DNA of 64,000 bases from Arion vulgaris (Eukaryota > Mollusca > Gastropoda > Stylommatophora > Arionidae). Both the position numbers and the translations under genes were made by a program. Positions 30,210-41,257 of this stretch are shown here, in pieces. Below the pieces are notes generated by a model. The model did no database searches and had not been told where the DNA came from. It saw only the letters and a list, made by a program, of their open reading frames with translations. Location of the stretch: assembly GCA_020796225.1 (NCBI GenBank), contig CM036753.1:68563865-68627864 (forward strand), read 5' to 3'. The stretch's first letter is position 1. Every line of letters starts with the position of its first letter.

Positions 30210-30850
30210 ATTCACCAAAATATTGAGCCTAGTCTACGTTTGTTCTCTGTTAATGTCCCCGTTACTTGTTTTGTCTGCGGTGTAGACCGGAAAACTTTGA
30301 CCTCTAGGTCAAAGGCTAATGGGGCCCAAACTCGTATAGGGAGATGGACTCCTTTATATAATTTTGTTTTCAAAATTTACCGATGCAGTTTGAAACGTGT
30401 TCAGAATAGTATTTGGTTGCACTGAATATATTTCTGTTGTGAAGATAAGATAGATGTTTGCAGTTCTGTCCCGTCATTATCTTGCACAAGCCAAGGTCTA
30501 TATACATGTTACTACAAACCAAAGATGTTACTGACACAAGAATAATAATAATACAACCAAACAGGACATGTCGAGGATAGCACATGCATAAAAGATTAGC
30601 CATGTACCGACAATTTTTATATTTCTCGTAGCCTACAGGAGGTAGGGGGGTCAATTTCTTTCCTCATGAGTGAAACATCGAGTGTGGGATTGCAATCACA
30701 ACCCTCTTAATTTGTAAAGAGAAATTAGAGATTGTAACAATCAAAAAGTCGACTTTGAAATTAATCGACGGACTGCAGTTAACGCAGGTGATTATGAAGT
30801 CATTATTGACATTGATAAAACGTGCGTTGTGGTAAGAATGCTGGATAGTG
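30210..30850. other. No recognised feature
   Basis: Unique-looking DNA. Short open frames show no family motif. Confidence 0.4.
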
Positions 30851-30855
30851 TTTTC

Positions 30856-31020
30856 TACCTAGTCGATGTAGGGAGGTTGTCGACAAGCTACCTAGTCGAT
30901 GTAGGGAGGTTGTCGACAAGCTACCTAGTCGATGTAGGGAGGTTGTCGACAAGCTACCTAGTCGATGTAGGGAGGTTGTCGACAAGCTACCTAGTCGATG
31001 TAGGGAGGTTGTCGACAAGC
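30856..31020. repeat. 33-bp tandem array, five units
   Basis: Five identical units TACCTAGTCGATGTAGGGAG plus GTTGTCGACAAGC; TTGTCGACAA is palindromic within each unit. The period is a multiple of three, so both strands stay open (LSTTSLHRLGS). Confidence 0.95.
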
Positions 31021-31229
31021 TAAACGGTCCTTTCATTCACGACATCTGAGATCGTTGTTACGTTGTCCAGTGGATATCTGATACCAGTTTACTCTGACGA
31101 TTGAGGGTACAGTGAGTTCTTAGTGTGCTCATCTATGACCAAACAGATCTGACATTATACTGACAGTACTAACTGGGTATATGTGGAGTATAAAGTTGAA
31201 TTTTCTTTGTGAAACCTACCATCATCATC

Positions 31230-31520
31230 AAGAGTTGTCCTTTCCGGAACTTGACTACCATGACAGCAGTCCTGAAAACGTTCTGTTTTGTGCAGGTTGA
31301 CCGGCATCAGCAGCAGTCATTCTTAGATCGTCAATGACATCTTACACCTAGAAGACGATGGGTGCAAGATGTCATTGACGATCTGAGAATGAATGCTGCT
31401 GACGCCGTCAACCTGCCCTCTCATTCTTCTTCCATGCACCATTCCCTCCAAAATCACATTCTCTAGACACTCATTTCGTTTGATGTGTCCAAATTATTTA
31501 ATTTACCTTGATGTTATGCT
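31230..31520 (-). pseudogene. LINE 3' fragment containing a hairpin
   Basis: Reverse reading gives GHIKRNECLENVILEGMVHG then RRMRGQVDG. The stretch that should follow (RRWVQDVIDDLRMNAADA) is present twice in opposite orientation (31291-31348 and 31360-31416), forming arms of about 57 bp with an 11-bp loop. Decayed LINE C-terminus. Confidence 0.75.
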
Positions 31521-31900
31521 CTTTAATAGCACTCTCTCTCTCTCCAATATCAAGCTGTAGCAGGATAGAAGCATTTGTTCTTTTCTCTGTTCATGAAACC
31601 TTAAATACATAACTAGGAGTCTTAAAAGCGAGCCATACAAGTTGACAAAGATACTCACTATAACCGACTAACTATATTCAAACAGGATCCAGGGACTTTC
31701 AGACCTTCTGAAAGTGTCTACTACAACCAATAGCCGTTACTACAGCTGCTGCAATTAGTTTCAATTGATTTTTCGAACTCATCATGTCATTAATATTTTG
31801 TTGATTAAGGCCGTCCGCACACGGGTCGACTGGTTTGCAGCGCGAGTCCCAAAACGGTTGAGCATGCAACTATCTTGTGACCTTGCCTGTGTATAGGAGT

Positions 31901-32118
31901 ATAGCCCGTCTGCCAAGCGTGTTCGTAGCGCGTTGGACTACGGTGACTATCCTCTGTGTGTGCGGGTTCAATTCCGCGGGATGGCAGAAAAAGCCACAGA
32001 TTCCCCAGATTTACGGTGTTCGTGGCACCGAACCGAAGGGTTACGATGTCCATGGCACCGAGCCGAAGAGTTGAAAAGCTCAAGTGCTTCTGGATCGGAA
32101 AGAAAAGAAGAAGAAGAA
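31901..32118 (+). mobile_element. SINE-C with TSD inside Harbinger-like element
   Basis: Complete SINE-C with GGTTCAATTCCGCGG B box and an AGAAGAAGAAG tail. Flanks GTGTATAGGAGT (31889-31900) and GTGTATAGTAGT (32119-32130), 11 of 12 identical. Confidence 0.92.
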
Positions 32119-32489
32119 GTGTATAGTAGTGGGGGACCACACACGGGTCGACTGAAACTAATCTGATCTCAAACCAGTCTACAACTGGTTGTGAACGACT
32201 GTATTTCTAGGTCGCAGAGCAGTTGAGTTGCATGGTTGCTAGTGAACACCAGGAAAAATGAGTGACCAAAAAATTAATATCATTTTTGTTGGAGAGGTTG
32301 AAAAACATGAATGTTTGTATAATTATAGACTTCCGCAATATTCAAGGAAAGATATAACGGAGAAAGCATGGCTTGCTATCTGTTTTATTGAGTTGTTGTG
32401 TTGCTACAAACATCCTTAAATAAGTATTTCTATTTATATCAGGATGACACCAATACTCCCATAATGCTCTTCTATTTCTACCATACTGA

Positions 32490-33355
32490 TGTCAATAATA
32501 TCTTCTTCATCTGAACTACTACTTGACATCATAGTTCTAAAGATGGATATCAAGTATGTTCCTATAATAATATCTTCTTCATCTGAACTACTACTTGACA
32601 TCATAGTTCTAAAGATAGATACCAAGTATGTTCCTACAATAATATCTTCTTCATCTGAACTACTGCTTGACATCATAGTTCTAAAGATGGATACCAAGTG
32701 TGTTCCTACATAATATCTTCTTATCTGAACTAACTTGACATCATAGTTCTAAAGATGATACCAAGTATGTTCCTACAATAATATCTTCTTCATCTGAACT
32801 ACTACTTGACATCATAGTTCTAAAGATGGATACCAAGTATGTTCATACAATAATATCTTCTTCATCTGAACTACTGCTTGACATCATAGTTCTAAAGATG
32901 GATACCAAGTGTGTTCCTACAACAATATCTTCTTTATCTGAACTACAACTTGACATCATAGTTCTAAAGATGGATACCAAGTATGTTCCTACAACAATAT
33001 CTTCTTTATCTGAACTACAACTTGACATCATAGTTCTAAAGATGGATACCAAGTATGTTCCTACAATAATATCTTCTTTATCTGAACTACAACTTGACAT
33101 CATAGTTCTAAAGATGGATACCAAGTATGTTCCTATAATAATATCTTCTTCATCTGAACTACTACTTGACATCATAGTTCTAAAGATGGATATCAAGTAT
33201 GTTCCTACAATAATATCTTCTTCATCTGAACTACTACTTGACATCATAGTTCTAAAGATGGATACGAAGTATGTTCCTACAATAATATCTTCTTTATCTG
33301 AACTACAACTTGACATCATAGTTCTAAAGATAGATACCAAGTATGTTCCTACAAT
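32490..33355. repeat. 72-bp tandem array, about 12 units
   Basis: Unit with AATAATATCTTCTTCATCTG, AACTACTACTTGACATCATA, GTTCTAAAGATGGATACC and AAGTATGTTCCTAC. Variants (CATCTG/TATCTG, ACTACT/ACTACA) cluster in blocks. 72 is a multiple of three, hence a 249-codon artefact frame. A deletion-rich unit lies at 32705-32765. Confidence 0.95.
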
Positions 33356-33639
33356 AGCAATGTACCTATCTTGGTGGATCCGACGTGACTGGTTTCAGAC
33401 ACTCAACATGCTCGTGTGTGTGGGTAGTTTTCGTTTTGGTTGCGAACTGGTTGTGTATGTGACTAAAATCAGTTTGCAATTAAAGTCACAAACCAGTCGA
33501 CCCATGTGCGGACGGCCTAAAGCACCGAATACACCCGGGCACGTTAGCGATGATGAACTGGCTCTCCATTCGTAGACAACATTGATCGCAATTTTCTTTC
33601 TTTTTTTAAAACGTATAATCGCATTTAGACTAACACAAT

Positions 33640-33850
33640 TAAAATGAATTGCTGATGAATATACAAAATAAAGTGTTTGACGATGATAGTTGAATGTAGA
33701 TAATACCGACCTCTTTTATAGGTATGGTAAGGGATTCTGAACATTGACGTTTCTTCGTGTCTTTTTATATATCCAAACCACCTTAATTTTTTCATTCTTA
33801 TTTGTAGCATCAGCCAATTTTTATTTTATTTTGAGCTCATTCTGGATATA
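33640..33850 (-). pseudogene. LINE-E fragment
   Basis: Reverse reading MLQIRMKKLRWFGYIKRHEE matches the plus copy at 34410 (MLQIRKLRYFGHIK). Bracketed by AT-rich sequence. Confidence 0.7.
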
Positions 33851-33894
33851 TCTATTTATTGTCTTCTCTGTTTATGACCTGCGGTGAACTAATC

Positions 33895-34125
33895 TGTAAC
33901 AGTTAAACCACTCTGGGTGATTTGTATGTAATCTGAGCCTAAGCATGATTGCACGTTGCTCTAGTTATGTGCCTACAAGTATCCAATTTCTGCGACGTTT
34001 CTTAATTTACTAGAATAGCTTCCCTAAGTCCCTACCTCAGTCGCCTCTAACGACATGCCTTGTAGGCCGTAGTGTTACTATTCTTTTCCTCCCTTGCAAG
34101 CCCCTACAACAAACAGGCCAAACAG
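33895..34125 (-). mobile_element. SINE-B, tail lost
   Basis: AACCACTCTGGGTGATTTG, TGTGCCTACAAGTATCC and GTCGCCTCTAACGACATGCC, ending CCTTGCAAGCCCCTAC. No GAA tail remains. Confidence 0.8.
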
Positions 34126-34289
34126 ATAAATAATAACTTCAAATTTGAAAAGAGACAACAAGGATCAACTAAACAAAAAATCACCATGTAGTTTTGAACA
34201 ATAATTAAGACATTGATTTTAGGTCAAAATTCATTAGTTTAAAATGTCTCGAAAAACATAATAACACATCAATTTTCAGCACACTAGAA

Positions 34290-34965
34290 TATGTGATATG
34301 TGTGCTTATGAATATAAGTGTTACAGAAGAGTTCTCTGTACATCATCGACAGAGAAGAGAATAGATAGATCTATCCAGAAAGAAATCAAAATCAAAGAAA
34401 ACTGGATAATGCTACAAATAAGAAAATTGAGATATTTTGGACATATAAAAGACATGAACGGCTGGAGAAGACCATCATGGAAGAAGGCATACAGGCAAAG
34501 AAAACTGGCTAATGCTACAAATAAGAAAATTGAGATATTTTGGACATATAAAAAGACACGAAGGGCTGGAGAAGACCATCATAGAAGAAGGCATACAGGC
34601 AAAGAAAACTGGCTAATGCTACAAATAAGAAAATTGAGATATTTTGGACATATAAAAAGACACGAAGGGCTGGAAGACCATCATGGAAGAAGACATACAG
34701 GCAAAGAAAACTGGCTAATGCTACAAATAAGAAAATTGAGATATTTTGGACATATAAAAAGACACGAAGGGCTGGAGAAGACCATCATGGAAGAAGACAT
34801 ACCGGCAAAGAGAAGGAAGACCACGGATAAGATAGATTCCGGATGTAACTGATGATTTGAACATGATGACTGCAGAGGCGGAACATCTGGCCTATGAGAC
34901 AGAGAAATTCCGAAGGACTGTTGGGGTGGCAAAGTTCTGCGCAGGACAAGCTATTTGATGATCGT
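34290..34965 (+). pseudogene. LINE-E 3' end with fourfold internal repeat
   Basis: RT C-terminal block MLQIRKLRYFGHIKRHEGLE with KTIMEEDIPAKRRK is repeated about four times with a period near 103 bp (starts 34402, 34505, 34609, 34711). Then come TTDKIDSGCN, a stop, and the family 3' end (GAAATTCCGAAGGACTG, GTTCTGCGCAGGACAAGC). Because 103 is not a multiple of three the frame shifts from unit to unit, though one 184-codon frame stays open. Confidence 0.85.
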
Positions 34966-35034
34966 GATAATGATGAGAATATGCGAGAGCAATATAAATA
35001 TTTCCTGAACAATTTTCCTTTTCTTGCGTTTTCC

Positions 35035-37860
35035 CAAATGAATAACGAGTTTTAAGAACCCCAGTAGATTCCTGTTTCTAAGTCAATTTAATCCAGCGTG
35101 TTCGTAGCGCTTTGGACGGCGGGTGACAAGCCCGCTGTGAGTGCGGGTCCAATTCCGTGGACTGAAAAAGCCACAGGTTCTCCAGATTTACGATATTCGT
35201 GGCACCGAACCGAAGGGTTACGATGTCCATGGCACCGAGCCGAAGAACTGAAAGCTCAAGTGCTTTTGGATCGGAAAAAAATAGTCACTTGAATAAGACG
35301 TTCTAGGAACACCAGGAGATTCCTGTTTCTATGTCAACTGTATAAGAAGTTTTTAAAACCCTGGGGATTCCTGTTTCTAAGTTCATTGAATAACGAGTTT
35401 TAAGAACCCCATGAGATTCCTGTTTCTAAGTCAATTGAGTAACGAGTTTTTAAAACCCCAGGGATTCATATTTCTAAGTCAATTGAATAAAGTGTTTTAA
35501 AACTTCAGGATTCGTGTTTCTAAGTCAATTGAATAACGCGATTTAAGAACCCCAGGAGATTCATGTTTCTAAGTCAATTGAATAACGAGATTTAAGAACC
35601 CCAGGAGATTCATGTTACTAAGTCAATTGAATAACGAGATTTAAGAACCCCAGGAGATTCATGTTTCTAAGTCAATTGAATAACGAGATTTAAGAACCCC
35701 AGGAGATTCATGTTACTAAGTCAATTGAATAACGAGATTTAAGAACCCCAAGAGATTCATGTTACTAAGTCAATTGAATAACGAGATTTAAGAACCCCAG
35801 GAGATTCATGTTACTAAGTCAATTGAATAACGAGATTTAAGAACCCCAGGAGATTCATGTTTCTAAGTCAATTGAATAAAACGTTTAAGAACCCAGGAGA
35901 TTCATGTTACTAAGTCAATTGAATAACGAGATTTAAGAACCCTGGAGATTCATGTTACTAAGTCAATTGAATAACGAGATTTAAGAACCCCAGGAGATTC
36001 ATGTTTCTAAGTCAATTGAATAACGAGTTTAAAACCCAGGAGATTCATTTACTAAGTCAATTGAATAACGGTTTAAGAACCAGGAGATTCATGTTCTAAG
36101 TCAAATTAATAACGAGATTTAAGAACCCCAAGAGATTCATGTTACTAAGTCAATTGAATAACGAGATTTAAGAACCCCAGGGATTCATGTTACTAAGTCA
36201 ATTGAATAACGAGATTTAAGAACCCAAGGAGATTCATGTTACTAAGTCAATTGAATAACGAGATTTAAGAACCCCAGGAGATTCATGTTACTAAGTCAAT
36301 TGAATAACGAGATTTAAGAACCCCAAGAGATTCATGTTACTAAGTCAATTGAATAACGAGATTTAAGAACCCCAGGAGATTCATGTTACTAAGTCAATTG
36401 AATAACGAGATTTAAGAACCCCAAGAGATTCATGTTTCTAAGTCAGTTGAATAACGAGATTTAAGAACCCAAGGAGATTCATGTTACTAAGTCAAATTAA
36501 TAACGAGATTTAAGAACCCCAAGAGATTCATGTTACTAAGTCAATTGAATAACGAGATTTAAGAACCCAAGGAGATTCATGTTACTAAGTCAATTGTATA
36601 ACGAGATTTAAGAACCCCAAGAGATTCATGCTACTAAGTCAATTGTATAACGAGATTTAAGAACCCCAGGAGATTCATGTTACTAAGTCAATTGTATAAC
36701 GAGATTTAAGAACCCCAGGAGATTCATGTTACTAAGTCAATTGTATAACGAGATTTAAGAACCCCAGGAGATTCATGTTTCTAAGTCAATTGAATAACGA
36801 GATTTAAGAACCCCAGGGATTCATGTTACTAAGTCAATTGTATAACGAGATTTAAGAACCCCAGGAGATTCATGTTTCTAAGTCAATTGAATAACGAGAT
36901 TTAAGAACCCCAGGGATTCATGTTACTAAGTCAATTGAATAACGAGATTTAAGAACCCAAGGAGATTCATGTTACTAAGTCAATTGAATAACGAGATTTA
37001 AGAACCCCATGAGATTCATGTTACTAAGTCAATTGTATAACGAGATTTAAGAACCCCAGGAGATTCATGTTTCTAAGTCAATTGAATAACGAGATTTAAG
37101 AACCCCAGGAGATTCATGCTACTAAGTCAATTGTATAACGAGATTTAAGAACCCCAGGAGATTCATGTTACTAAGTCAATTGTATAACGAGATTTAAGAA
37201 CCCCAAGAGATTCATGTTTCTAAGTCAATTGTATAACGAGATTTAAGAACCCCAAGAGACTCATGTTACTAAGTCAATTGTATAACGAGATTTAAGAACC
37301 CCAAGAGACTCATGTTACTAAGTCAATTGAATAACGAGATTTAAGAACCCCAAGAGACTCATGTTACTAAGTCAATTGAATAACGAGATTTAAGAACCCC
37401 AGGGATTCATGTTACTAAGTCAAATTAATAACGAGATTTAAGAACCCCAAGAGACTCATGCTACTAAGTCAAATTAATAACGAGATTTAAGAACCCCAGG
37501 AGATTCATGTTACTAAGTCAATTGAATAACTAGATTTAAGAACCCCAGGATTCATGTACTAAGTCAATTGAATAACGAGATTTAAGAACCCCAAGAGATT
37601 CATGCTACTAAGTCAATTGTATAACGAGATTTAAGAACCCCAAGAGATTCATGTTACTAAGTCAATTGTATAACGAGTTTTAAGAACCCCAAGAGATTCA
37701 TGTTACTAAGTCAATTGTATAACGAGATTTAAGAACCCCAAGAGACTCATGTTACTAAGTCAATTGTATAACGAGATTTAAGAACCCCAAGAGATTCATA
37801 TTACTAAGTCAATTGAATAACGAGATTTAAGAACCCCAGGAGATTCATGTTACTAAGTCA
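35035..37860. repeat. 49-bp satellite, about 53 units
   Basis: Unit TCAATTGAATAACGAGATTT, AAGAACCCCAGGAGATTC, ATGTTACTAAG. Diverged units occupy the left end (TTCCTGTTTCTAAGT) and homogeneous ones the right. Variants TTGTATAACG and AAATTAATAACG occur in clusters (for example 36590-36870, 37120-37310). A SINE-C interrupts the left end at 35093-35275. A deletion-rich zone is at 35880-36120. Confidence 0.97.
35093..35275 (+). mobile_element. SINE-C inside the satellite
   Basis: Lacks the first bases of the family head (starts CAGCGTGTTCG). The B box is GGTCCAATTCC; the end is CTTTTGGATCGGAAA. Flanks AGTCAATTTAAT and AGTCACTTGAAT look duplicated, but both also belong to the 49-bp unit. Confidence 0.85.
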
Positions 37861-38179
37861 ACCGATCTGATCATATTGTCGATCTGTTTCTATAGATCTC
37901 GTTTAGTGTATACATACGCGATGTGTCGTTTGCCTTTGTGAAATATTGATCAGATGTCATCGTGAGTTATTGATCTCATGTCCTCATTATACAAATAGCG
38001 TGTATATTTATCTGACAAGCTTAAGACACTCAATTTAAACTACATACAACCAACACTGTCTAACGCAGCGGCTCTCAAACATGCTGCGCTGTTGAGCACT
38101 TCTTAGGCATACATATGTATGGAGGACCTCAGCTGCCACTAATTATATTTTTTTTAATATATATATATATATTTACATA
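37861..38179. other. Unassigned, with a hAT-like end
   Basis: GCAGCGGCTCTCAAACATGC at 38067 recalls hAT termini (CAGNGGTTCTCAAAC); no partner end found. A (TA)n stretch lies near 38150-38172. Confidence 0.35.
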
Positions 38180-38780
38180 TTACTCTCGTACCGTTATATG
38201 TTAATACAGCCTGCAAGTAATTTTTCCATACAGGGCGGTATCCTGGGCAACTCGCTCAATCTCGTCAATGGAATTGATTCGGATATTTCTTACCTCTCTC
38301 AGCAAAGTTCGTTTAAGAGTTCCCTTGCCCGTCTGCCCAGCGTGTTCGTAGCGCGTTGGACTTCGGTTGACTATCCCTCTGTGTGTACGGGTTCAATTCC
38401 GTGGGATGGCAGAAAAAGCCACATATTTCCCAGATTTACGGTGTTCGTGGCACCGAACCGAAGGGTTACGATGTCCATGGCACCGAGCCGAAGAGCTGAA
38501 AGCTCAAGTGCTTCTGGATCGGAAATTTTTTTTTTTTAAATTACAGTTACTTTTAAATTACAGTTACAGTTAATGTGGTTGACCAGACATTTCTCCGATT
38601 TCAACATTTCACCCGAATTCGCCTCATTTTATTTCATTATGTTTTGCAGACATTTATTTTCAAATGCTTTCAACTTACTTTCTATATCTTTAGTCATTTT
38701 TTCAACTCTCACTGGCAGATGTTAGGATTGATACAATATTTGAATTTGAAAATTCTTAATTTAGTTTTCAAACTATTTAA
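38180..38780 (-). pseudogene. LINE-C 3' end split by SINE-C
   Basis: 3' end and C-terminus at 38180-38330 (CTCGTACCGTTATATG, CAAGTAATTTTTCCATAC), then more coding sequence at 38575-38780 (TTGACCAGACATTTCTCCG, TTTTCAAATGCTTTCAAC). It parallels 20551-20975. SINE-C lies between the halves. Confidence 0.82.
38331..38540 (+). mobile_element. SINE-C inside LINE-C
   Basis: Complete: CCGTCTGCCCAGCGTGTTCG, GGGTTCAATTCCGTGGGATG, GAACCGAAGGGTTACGATG, then GCTTCTGGATCGGAAA and poly-T/A. No TSD is visible because the right junction carries an extra AAATTACAGTTA repeat. Confidence 0.9.
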
Positions 38781-38794
38781 CTGCTACTATATGC

Positions 38795-38865
38795 TGTTAC
38801 GCCTAACGGCAAGAGTGGACAGCCAACTACATCTTTCACCTGGGAATAGACAATAGACTATATTA
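38795..38865 (+). pseudogene. LINE 3' scrap (4265 family)
   Basis: CTGTTACGCCTAACGGCAAG with AGTGGACAGCCAACTACATC encodes LRLTARVDSQLHLSPG, as at 4440 and 50165. Confidence 0.65.
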
Positions 38866-38967
38866 TAACTTGCAGTTCCAGATTTTATTTAGACTTTTAA
38901 AAGCTGAAGTGCTTGTCCACGTATACACATTGTTGAATAACCAATCTTGAATTGTGTACACACATTG

Positions 38968-39385
38968 CTGATGGACTGAATCACTGCAAGCGTCAACAAT
39001 TTTGCAGAATTAAACTTGTCTTCATTCCGGGGCACATGTGTGTCGTTGACAATGAGAGAGCAGACAGACTGGCTGGCTCTGCCGCCATATCAGAGGGCCA
39101 GCCAATGGACAGAGCTGACATTTTGAACGCCCTCATAGAGCGCGGCCGCAGAGAAGATCTTCATCTAAACCAATCCCCGTCAACTACTGGATTGCGGGAG
39201 ATGGGTTTGAAGATTGGTGTGGCAAGAAAAGAACAGTACGACAGGTATACGAGTAGGCTCTTCAATCAAAATCGAACTGGTACGGTCAGTCGCTGGACGC
39301 TGTTGGAGATATTGCGAAAGAGATCGGAGCACCTATGGACATGTCCGGAGTGCAATGAAAATATTCCAAACTGAAACTGATGGCT
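38968..39385 (+). pseudogene. LINE-I 3' end (RNase H C-terminus)
   Basis: Open frame with IKLVFIPGHMCVVDNERADR (last RNase H aspartate region), LAGSAAISEGQPMDRADIL, MGLKIGVARKEQYDRY, and NQNRTGTVSRWTLLEIL then HLWTCPECNENIPN, ending TTCCAAACTGAAACTGA. Homologous to 57088-57500. 5' truncated, with only minor lesions, so fairly young. Confidence 0.85.
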
Positions 39386-39469
39386 ATGGGGTAGTTTGTG
39401 TCCTGTTCTAAGGCGCAGACTGACCACTTGTTCTAATCTGCTCATATGTTGGTAGTCATTCTATTTTAA

Positions 39470-39720
39470 TATTGCTGACTTTCTAATTGATTTAATCATT
39501 CTTTCCTTCTGATGACATCTAATTGATATATCTGTAACGCTTCAGCAGCACTTGGCTTGGCAAGTTGGTCTACTTTTTCATCACCTAGTATTCCACAGTG
39601 ATTTCATAAATGTTTCATGGTTCTCATTTATCCACCAAGTATTTTTGATCGATCACTCATTATTTCTACTTTCTCAAAGTCTCATAGCTTGTGAAAGTTC
39701 TTTTTTTTATTTGCCCGCTG
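39470..39720 (-). pseudogene. Decayed LINE RNase H fragment
   Basis: Reverse reading includes HCGILGDEKVDQLAKPSAAE, matching the HCGVPGNEKADKLAKKGAA motif of the LINE at 45235. Stops elsewhere. Confidence 0.6.
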
Positions 39721-39739
39721 TGAATTCTGGCATATTTAG

Positions 39740-40015
39740 TGCACCTATTATGTCACCTCTGACTGATTTTAGCGGGAAGGCTTGCTTTCCTTATCACCAG
39801 AGTCGCTCGCCATTCAGGTGAGTCATACTCCGATTTCTGAGGTACTTGTAATTTATATCCCCAAGTATCAGGATTAAGGAGGAAATATGTAGTCCAACAG
39901 CGTACCATGTGCACACTGACATTTTGTTGGGCCCAAGTTTGGCTCGAACCTCGAATTAATACGGCACCTGGTTACTAGCGAAGCGAGCTATCGACTTCTC
40001 TATCGGCGTCCCAGC
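39740..40015 (-). mobile_element. SINE-M
   Basis: Own-strand head GGGACGCCGATAGAGAAGTC with GATAGCTCGCTTCGCTAG and B-box-like GAGGTTCGAGCC, then CATGGTACGCTGTTGGACTA. The body agrees with 49130-49380 (AAGGCTTGCTTTCCTTATCA versus AAGACTTGCTTTCCTTAACA). Confidence 0.65.
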
Positions 40016-40084
40016 TATGTCAATAATACATGGGACACTTCTAAGAATATAATTAATCCAATCCAAGCTTTTGCTTGTTTGTGG

Positions 40085-40335
40085 TACATCTCGTGGTATA
40101 TCTTTTACAGAATTTAGCCATCGACCGCAGTAAACGAGTCGTCGATTTTCTAGGCACCACTTATACGTTCAGTAGTTTGTCATTGCTTTCTGAACGATGG
40201 GCTCTATTTTTACCGCTCGTAAAAATCCACGGGCACGAGTTTGCTTCCAAGCGCCTGCCGCGGTATCTGAACCATGTAGGCTTGGGTTGTGATCGAGCTC
40301 ACTACTGCTTAAGCTACAGACGGCCGCCTTGTTCT
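40085..40335 (-). mobile_element. SINE-E
   Basis: TATATCTTTTACAGAATTTAG, GATTTTCTAGGCACCAC, CGTTCAGTAGTTTGTCATTG and AAAAATCCACGGGCACGAG, ending CTACAGACGGCCGCC. The B-box region is eroded. Confidence 0.8.
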
Positions 40336-40374
40336 TATGGTTTACACATGATCTTGTTGGACAGATTAAAGTAG

Positions 40375-40545
40375 CGCATAAGAAGTCGCATATCGACTAG
40401 AACACATCGGGGTTGTGAGTTCAATGCCAGACTCGACGTTCTACGCGAAATGAAAGGAATTAGTCCACCTACCTCCTACAAGCTAAGGACTAGAAAAGTA
40501 AGTGACAGGCACTTCATATCCTAAGATCTGAAAAGGCTATGCAAC
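40375..40545 (+). mobile_element. SINE-K
   Basis: Shared with 54485-54670: GTTGTGAGTTCAATGCC (B-box-like), CGACGTTCTACGCG, CCACCTACCTCCTACAAGCT and ACTTCATATCCTAAGATCTG. tRNA-like head partly lost. Confidence 0.6.
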
Positions 40546-40722
40546 ATTTGATTAAATTACGCATTATCTAAGTTGCTTAAAGAAAGGTATGATATATTGG
40601 ACACTAAATAATAAGGAATCATTGAAGGCACGATTTGGCACTAATCCGTACCTGTATAGAAAGTTCCTACCTTTTTGTTCAACGATGGAGACAAAGGTTT
40701 TTTGAAGGGGGATGGGTTTCTA

Positions 40723-40886
40723 CAGTGTCAGCTCGTGATCATTTTGTTGGTGGAGCCAGACATTTTTTCCCGGATAAATCATGGTTTTTTGGTTGCTATA
40801 TTTTTATTTATAAAATAATAAATACATGTTATACATTATTTTTGGTGGGGCCCGGCCCCACTGGCCCTAATGACTAGCCGCCCCTG
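40723..40886. mobile_element. Short hAT-like MITE, 164 bp
   Basis: Ends CAGTGTCAGCT and AGCCGCCCCTG are imperfectly inverted, and the match extends to GTTGGTGGAGCC versus GGCCCCACTGG. Flanks GGTTTCTA (40715-40722) and GGTTTCTG (40887-40894) form an 8-bp duplication with one mismatch, as expected for hAT. The right end CAGGGGCGGCTAG is a familiar hAT-type terminus. Confidence 0.7.
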
Positions 40887-41257
40887 GGTTTCTGCTAGCC
40901 TTGTTTGATGACCCAAAAAACGGCAGTTGTCACTACCTGTAGCTATGCAGATAAGTCTTCTTCGTGGACATGCCAGTACCTTATGAATCGTTACAGCGGC
41001 GTCGCACTATCACCTTATAAGCAATAACCGACTTTCTAAAAAAACAAGAGACAATCCAATCGAGAGAAAGGTGTTCGGTTTGGGAAATGGAGAGGAGTAA
41101 GGTGTCGCAGTGAATCTGAAAAACAAGGTTATAGCTACGGAGGTAGATACTTTTCAGATTTGCAATAGCTCGTATGAAGATCAAGTCCCTAAACAGATTG
41201 ACATGTGGACCCTTATTGATGCACGTTTCATTTTCCTTCGTCAGTTTGTATGTCTAG

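Larger units (their letters stand above)
31809..33517. mobile_element. Harbinger-like TIR element with nested repeats
   Basis: GGCCGTCCGCACACGGGTCG at 31809 is inverted at the right end (CGACCCATGTGCGGACGGCC, 33498-33517), about 30 bp with one or two mismatches. The flanks are TAA on both sides (31806-31808, 33518-33520), consistent with PIF/Harbinger. It contains a SINE-C and a 72-bp array. A second TIR-like ACACACGGGTCGACTG at 32140 suggests a partial duplicate or a nested sibling. No transposase seen. Confidence 0.75.

Noticed and set aside
32826..33575. A 249-codon frame as a gene
   Set aside because: It is a 72-bp array translation that runs into a transposon end; no domain.
35300..37860. 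CRISPR-like array
   Set aside because: Units are contiguous with no unique spacers, and the sequence context is eukaryotic transposon DNA.
38968..39385. Cellular RNase H gene
   Set aside because: It matches the terminal part of LINE-I at 57088-57500, including the CTGAAACTGA tail.
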